Source of the DNA: an uncultured Algibacter sp.
GTDB taxonomy: Bacteria > Bacteroidota > Bacteroidia > Flavobacteriales > Flavobacteriaceae
Length of the DNA stretch: 64,000 nt
NCBI RefSeq assembly: GCF_947495675.1
Contig: NZ_CANLZX010000001.1
Coordinates: forward strand, 186,001-250,000
Direction: 5' to 3'
Numbering within the stretch: position 1 is the first letter of the stretch; the number at the start of each line of letters is the position of its first letter. Both the position numbers and the translations under genes were made by a program. Of this stretch, positions 60,677-64,000 are shown piece by piece. Below the pieces are notes generated by a model. The model ran no database searches. It saw only the letters and a list, made by a program, of their open reading frames with translations, and was not told the origin of the DNA.

Positions 60677-62056
60677 ATGTCAGAAGAAAACGATAACATA
60701 CAATTTCAATTAACAGATGTACTTATAGAGCAAGTAGAGTTATTTATCGAACAAAAAAAAGATAAAGAACTTCATAAACTACTCGATGAGTTTCATTATG
60801 CTGATATTGCCGAGATTTTAGATGAATTAGATCTAGAACAGGCTATTTATGTTATTAAACTTCTAGATTCTGAAACCACATCAGATATCCTGATGGAGTT
60901 AGATGAAGACAATCGAGAAAAGGTCTTAAAAAATCTTTCAGCTAAAGAAATTGCAGAAGAAGTTGAAGAGTTAGATACCGATGATGCGGCCGATATTATC
61001 TCAGAATTATCAGAAGATCGCCAACGAGCCGTAATTGCACAAATTGAAGATGAAGAGCACAAAGCAGAGATTACAGAGCTTTTAGCTTATGATGAAGATA
61101 CTGCTGGTGGGCTCATGGCTAAAGAGCTTGTAAAAGTTTACGAAACCTGGACAGTTGCAGGTTGTATGCGAAGAATTCGAGGTCAAGCCAAAGAAGTAAC
61201 CAGAGTACACTCTATTTATGTTGTAAATAAAGAAGAAAAACTTATTGGGCGCTTGTCTTTAAAAGATTTAATAGTAGCCAAAAGCGAGCAAAAAATATCT
61301 GACATTGTAAAGGTTAATGTTGACTATGTAAACGTTAATGAAGATGTAGAGGAAGTTGCAAAAATAATGGCTAAATACGATTTAGAAGCCATACCTGTAG
61401 TTGAAAGCGATGAAAATAAAGTGCTTTTAGGGCGTATTACTATCGATGATATTGTAGATGTATTAAAAGAAGAAGCCGATAAAGATTACCAAATGGCAGC
61501 AGGTATCACAGGAGATGTCGAGGCCGATGATAGTATTTTAGAACTTACAAAAGCCCGTTTACCTTGGCTATTTTTAGGATTAGTAGGCGGTATAGGTGCC
61601 TTTTTAATCATGGAAGGGTTCGAAAGTCTATTTACAGGTAAAGCCGTAGTATTATTCTTTTTTACACCACTAATTGCAGCAATGGCAGGTAATGTAGGTG
61701 TGCAATCTAGCGCTATTATTGTTCAAGGTTTAGCTAATGATGATGTACGCGGAAGTGTAAATAGCCGTTTAATTAAAGAAATGTTACTTGCAGCCCTTAA
61801 TGGAATAATTCTAGCTTTATTTCTATTTTTATTCGTTTGGGCATTTAAAGGCGAGTTAATTACCGCTTTAGCCATTTCAGTTTCATTAGTTGCAGTTATA
61901 ATCATTGCAGGACTTATAGGAACCTTTGTGCCTTTGTTTTTAAACAAACGCGGTATCGATCCAGCAATAGCAACAGGACCATTTATAACCACAAGCAACG
62001 ATATTTTAGGTATTCTACTCTACTTCTGGATAGCTAAAATGATACTCGGTATTTAG
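60677..62056 (+). CDS. mgtE: Magnesium transporter MgtE
   Basis: 459 aa from the ATG at 60677. A TTG at 60641 opens an in-frame extension made only of repeat DNA and is rejected. The cytoplasmic N domain (about 15-130) is acidic, two CBS domains follow (about 135-265), then five membrane helices (about 290-455) form the Mg2+ channel with VGVQSSAIIVQGLA. Low Mg2+ opens the gate through the N and CBS domains. The gene comes 43 nt after rsmA, separated by the repeat. Confidence 0.93.
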   Translation: MSEENDNIQFQLTDVLIEQVELFIEQKKDKELHKLLDEFHYADIAEILDELDLEQAIYVIKLLDSETTSDILMELDEDNREKVLKNLSAKEIAEEVEELDTDDAADIISELSEDRQRAVIAQIEDEEHKAEITELLAYDEDTAGGLMAKELVKVYETWTVAGCMRRIRGQAKEVTRVHSIYVVNKEEKLIGRLSLKDLIVAKSEQKISDIVKVNVDYVNVNEDVEEVAKIMAKYDLEAIPVVESDENKVLLGRITIDDIVDVLKEEADKDYQMAAGITGDVEADDSILELTKARLPWLFLGLVGGIGAFLIMEGFESLFTGKAVVLFFFTPLIAAMAGNVGVQSSAIIVQGLANDDVRGSVNSRLIKEMLLAALNGIILALFLFLFVWAFKGELITALAISVSLVAVIIIAGLIGTFVPLFLNKRGIDPAIATGPFITTSNDILGILLYFWIAKMILGI

Positions 62057-62063
62057 TATTTGG

Positions 62064-62149
62064 GCGTTACCACAAGGGTCGGGCTTTACGTTACAAGTCC
62101 TCGCACTTCCTTCGTCAGGCTGTGGGCTTTTCTCTACAATCCCTAACGC
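62064..62149. repeat. Dispersed palindromic intergenic element, copy C
   Basis: Begins GCGTTACCACAAGGGTCGGG and ends CAATCCCTAACGC, as in copy A. It starts 7 nt after the mgtE stop and precedes a convergent gene. Confidence 0.7.
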
Positions 62150-62234
62150 GCAAGTTTGTTAACTTAAGTTTAAAAACCAAATTGGGTTTGTTTTATAAAG
62201 TGTCGTTTAATGGTTTAGCTATAAGCAGTATGGG

Positions 62235-62252
62235 AGCAAACTAGCGTTTGCT
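62235..62252. repeat. Short hairpin in a second repeat-like intergenic stretch
   Basis: AGCAAAC / GTTTGCT with a TAGC loop, in a region beginning TTTAGCTATAAGCAGTATGG. A related word, GTATAGCTAATATGATT, occurs near 63601 on the other side of the phosphodiesterase gene. Confidence 0.35.
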
Positions 62253-62287
62253 TTCCGCCACGTAAATACCAAAATCTTGTTTGTTTT

Positions 62288-63571
62288 TTACTCTTTCAAA
62301 ACACGTTCTATTTGATTTATATCTCCATCAATTAATTTTGGAATTTCTAAGCCTAATATTTTGCACATTAATGGATAGAGATGAATATTTTTTATCGAAG
62401 GTATTTCATAATCATCTTTAAAGGCTGGACCATTCGCATAAAATATCCCATGCATTTCTTTGTATTTGCTATCATAGCCATGAACCCCAAAGGTTGTAAT
62501 ACCCTCTTCAATAAGAGCTTTTTTGCGTTTTTCATTCCAAAAATGATAACCGTAATCTGGTATTAATTGTATTGCACCCCAGTTTTTATTTTTTGGAATG
62601 TACTCAAAACCTGGTGTGTTTTCAGTTTTATAAGCTTTGAAATTACTTTCCTTATTTCTTAAATACTGTAGTACAGAATCTATTTCAACATCTTTTTTTG
62701 GATGAATATTTACTATTGTACCATTTTCAATTGTCATGAATAAGTCATCGTTTTCGATAGTATCTATTGGTATTATTTTGTTAGTAGACTGATTTCCCAT
62801 ACCATGATCAGATACTATCATAATATTTACAGGAAGCTTAGTTTTTGATACCCCTTTAAATAAATCACCTAAATTTTTATCCAATTCAAATAACGCTTTT
62901 TTTAATTCTTTGTCTTTAATTCCAAACCGATGTCCAACTTTATCCATATCACCAAAATATAAAGTGATTAAATGCGGTCTATTTTTCTCATTCAAGTTCA
63001 ACCAATTTATTGTTTGATTAACTTTTTCATCATTTTTAACGCTATTATCAAATGTATAATAGTACGTAGGCCTTATTCCTTGAATATCTGCTTCTGTACC
63101 TACAAAGAAAAAACTGGCAGTTACAATATTTGCCTTATTTGCCTCTACCCAAATCGGTGAACCTCCATAAAAGCTTCCATCTTCTGCCATTCCCGGACTT
63201 CTTTTATTAAAAAGTGTGTCCTTCTTATAATCATAAAATATATTCCCTATAATTCCATGTTTTTCAGGATAAAGCCCAGTAGCGATGGTATAATGGTTTG
63301 GAAAAGTTTTAGTAGGAAATGAGGGTATTAATGATTCTGCCTTAACACCTTTTTTAATAAATGCACTCAAATTTGGTGGCTTATATTTTTCTACATAATC
63401 CCATCGAAAACCATCAAGAGAAATTAATATTAAATAAGGCTTTTTTTGAGCAGTTTTTGAGTTTGTATTTGTATTGGAATTAGACGGACTTAATATTTTT
63501 TTATTACAAGAATTCAATAAAATCAATCCCAAAATAAAAACTGATTTAAGTAATACTTTTCGTTTTATCAT
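62288..63571 (-). CDS. ENPP-type nucleotide pyrophosphatase/phosphodiesterase, lipoprotein
   Basis: 427 aa. The lipobox LLNSC gives C22; a Ser/Asn/Thr linker follows. The alkaline-phosphatase-superfamily active site is present: D53 in SLDGFRWDY and the nucleophile T89 in FPTKTFPNHYTIATG, then YFGDMDKVGHRFG (Asp and His ligands) and VSDHGMG. The pattern is that of the eukaryote-like ENPP group, which hydrolyses nucleotide or lipid phosphodiesters. It is surface- or periplasm-anchored and may scavenge phosphate from nucleotides. The exact substrate is an inference. Confidence 0.9.
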   Translation of the reverse strand: MIKRKVLLKSVFILGLILLNSCNKKILSPSNSNTNTNSKTAQKKPYLILISLDGFRWDYVEKYKPPNLSAFIKKGVKAESLIPSFPTKTFPNHYTIATGLYPEKHGIIGNIFYDYKKDTLFNKRSPGMAEDGSFYGGSPIWVEANKANIVTASFFFVGTEADIQGIRPTYYYTFDNSVKNDEKVNQTINWLNLNEKNRPHLITLYFGDMDKVGHRFGIKDKELKKALFELDKNLGDLFKGVSKTKLPVNIMIVSDHGMGNQSTNKIIPIDTIENDDLFMTIENGTIVNIHPKKDVEIDSVLQYLRNKESNFKAYKTENTPGFEYIPKNKNWGAIQLIPDYGYHFWNEKRKKALIEEGITTFGVHGYDSKYKEMHGIFYANGPAFKDDYEIPSIKNIHLYPLMCKILGLEIPKLIDGDINQIERVLKE

Positions 63572-63737
63572 TTTGGTTGATTTTTAAAGGTTGCAGGTAA
63601 CGTATAGCTAATATGATTCCGTTTTTATGAATTATATTCGAACTTAAACGAAGGTAGCTGAAATTTTTTTCAAAGTCAAGTATTACAATTATGAAATTAT
63701 TACGTTTGTTTCAGTAAAACATAGTAAAAAAACTTCG

Positions 63738-63745
63738 TAATTTTA
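63738..63745 (+). promoter_or_regulatory. TAnnTTTR-like box 4 nt before the 63750 ATG
   Basis: TAATTTTA followed by CAGC and the ATG, like the box before dinB. A TTTG lies at 63706-63709 but is farther away than usual for -33. Confidence 0.33.
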
Positions 63746-63749
63746 CAGC

Positions 63750-64000
63750 ATGAAAATTCTCCACCTCGATAGTAATCACGATTTATTAATCAACCAATTA
63801 AATGATTTAGGCTACACAAATCACGAAGATTACAAATCTACAAAAGAAGCCATTGAAGCCAAAATTCATGAGTATGATGGTATTGTTTTAAGAAGCCGAT
63901 TTACCATAGATAAACAATTTCTTGATGCAGCTAAAAACCTAAAATTTATAGGTCGTGTTGGCGCAGGATTAGAAAATATTGATTGCGATTATGCCCTACA
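63750..64000 (+). CDS. 2-hydroxyacid dehydrogenase (D-3-phosphoglycerate dehydrogenase-like), 3' end outside window
   Basis: The first 83 residues are visible and the frame is open to the window edge. It starts MKILHLDSNHDLLINQLNDL, with the substrate-domain segment DGIVLRSRFTIDKQFLDAAK and then FIGRVGAGLENIDCD. These are typical of the catalytic domain of D-isomer-specific 2-hydroxyacid dehydrogenases. SerA is the likeliest member but a glyoxylate/hydroxypyruvate reductase is also possible; the NAD domain is not visible. Confidence 0.8.
   Translation, partial: MKILHLDSNHDLLINQLNDLGYTNHEDYKSTKEAIEAKIHEYDGIVLRSRFTIDKQFLDAAKNLKFIGRVGAGLENIDCDYAL

Overview
The window is AT-rich and gene-dense and comes from a chromosome of the family Flavobacteriaceae (Bacteroidetes). 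The evidence is: proteins with type IX secretion (T9SS) C-terminal sorting domains (4378-6252 and 48854-51889), a full Bacteroidetes-type Bat operon, many lipoproteins, start codons mostly without Shine-Dalgarno sequences, and promoter boxes of the Bacteroidetes form TAnnTTTG. Nearly everything reads as core chromosome. I see no prophage, insertion sequence, CRISPR array or rRNA operon. There is one tRNA gene, tRNA-Leu(CAA).

Layout. 1-16.6 kb: partial dinB, a CYTH phosphohydrolase and lipoprotein, pbpC, a T9SS type B cargo protein, a very large alpha-2-macroglobulin lipoprotein, an isoaspartyl peptidase, an ALDH7-like dehydrogenase, and an OmpA/HhH pair. 16.7-22 kb: a DUF1800-DUF1501 pair, then on the minus strand an SDR, an HD phosphohydrolase and an AlbA_2 protein, with a putative small RNA between the two groups. 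22.3-31.6 kb: MoxR-DUF58-BatH-BatA-BatB-BatC-BatD-BatE. 31.6-37.7 kb: a likely inorganic-carbon cluster with two SulP transporters, two beta-carbonic anhydrases, a Usp-like protein and a small acidic membrane protein. 37.7-48.8 kb: housekeeping genes (cvpA, pheS, gpsA, nadD-gmk-yicC, tRNA-Leu, prs-rplY-pth), with a lipoprotein behind a sigma-54-like promoter and a BON-LysM protein. 48.9-64 kb: a T9SS metalloprotease, ribF with a gamma-carboxylase-like membrane protein, serS, a candidate 40-aa secreted peptide, a TPR/GNAT/rsmA/mgtE run, an ENPP-type phosphodiesterase lipoprotein, and the start of a 2-hydroxyacid dehydrogenase.

How the genes work together. PbpC and the thioester alpha-2-macroglobulin probably form an envelope repair and protease-trap pair. 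The Bat proteins form an envelope complex driven by a MoxR ATPase, with VWA, TPR and SH3 parts. The SulP/carbonic anhydrase genes probably import bicarbonate and interconvert it with CO2. The most interesting non-coding signals are the promoter-hairpin-terminator unit at 19340-19442 (candidate sRNA), the sigma-54-like promoter at 41437-41453, a three-copy palindromic intergenic element (6260, 38643, 62064), and short repeats that touch or form the starts of batH and mgtE.
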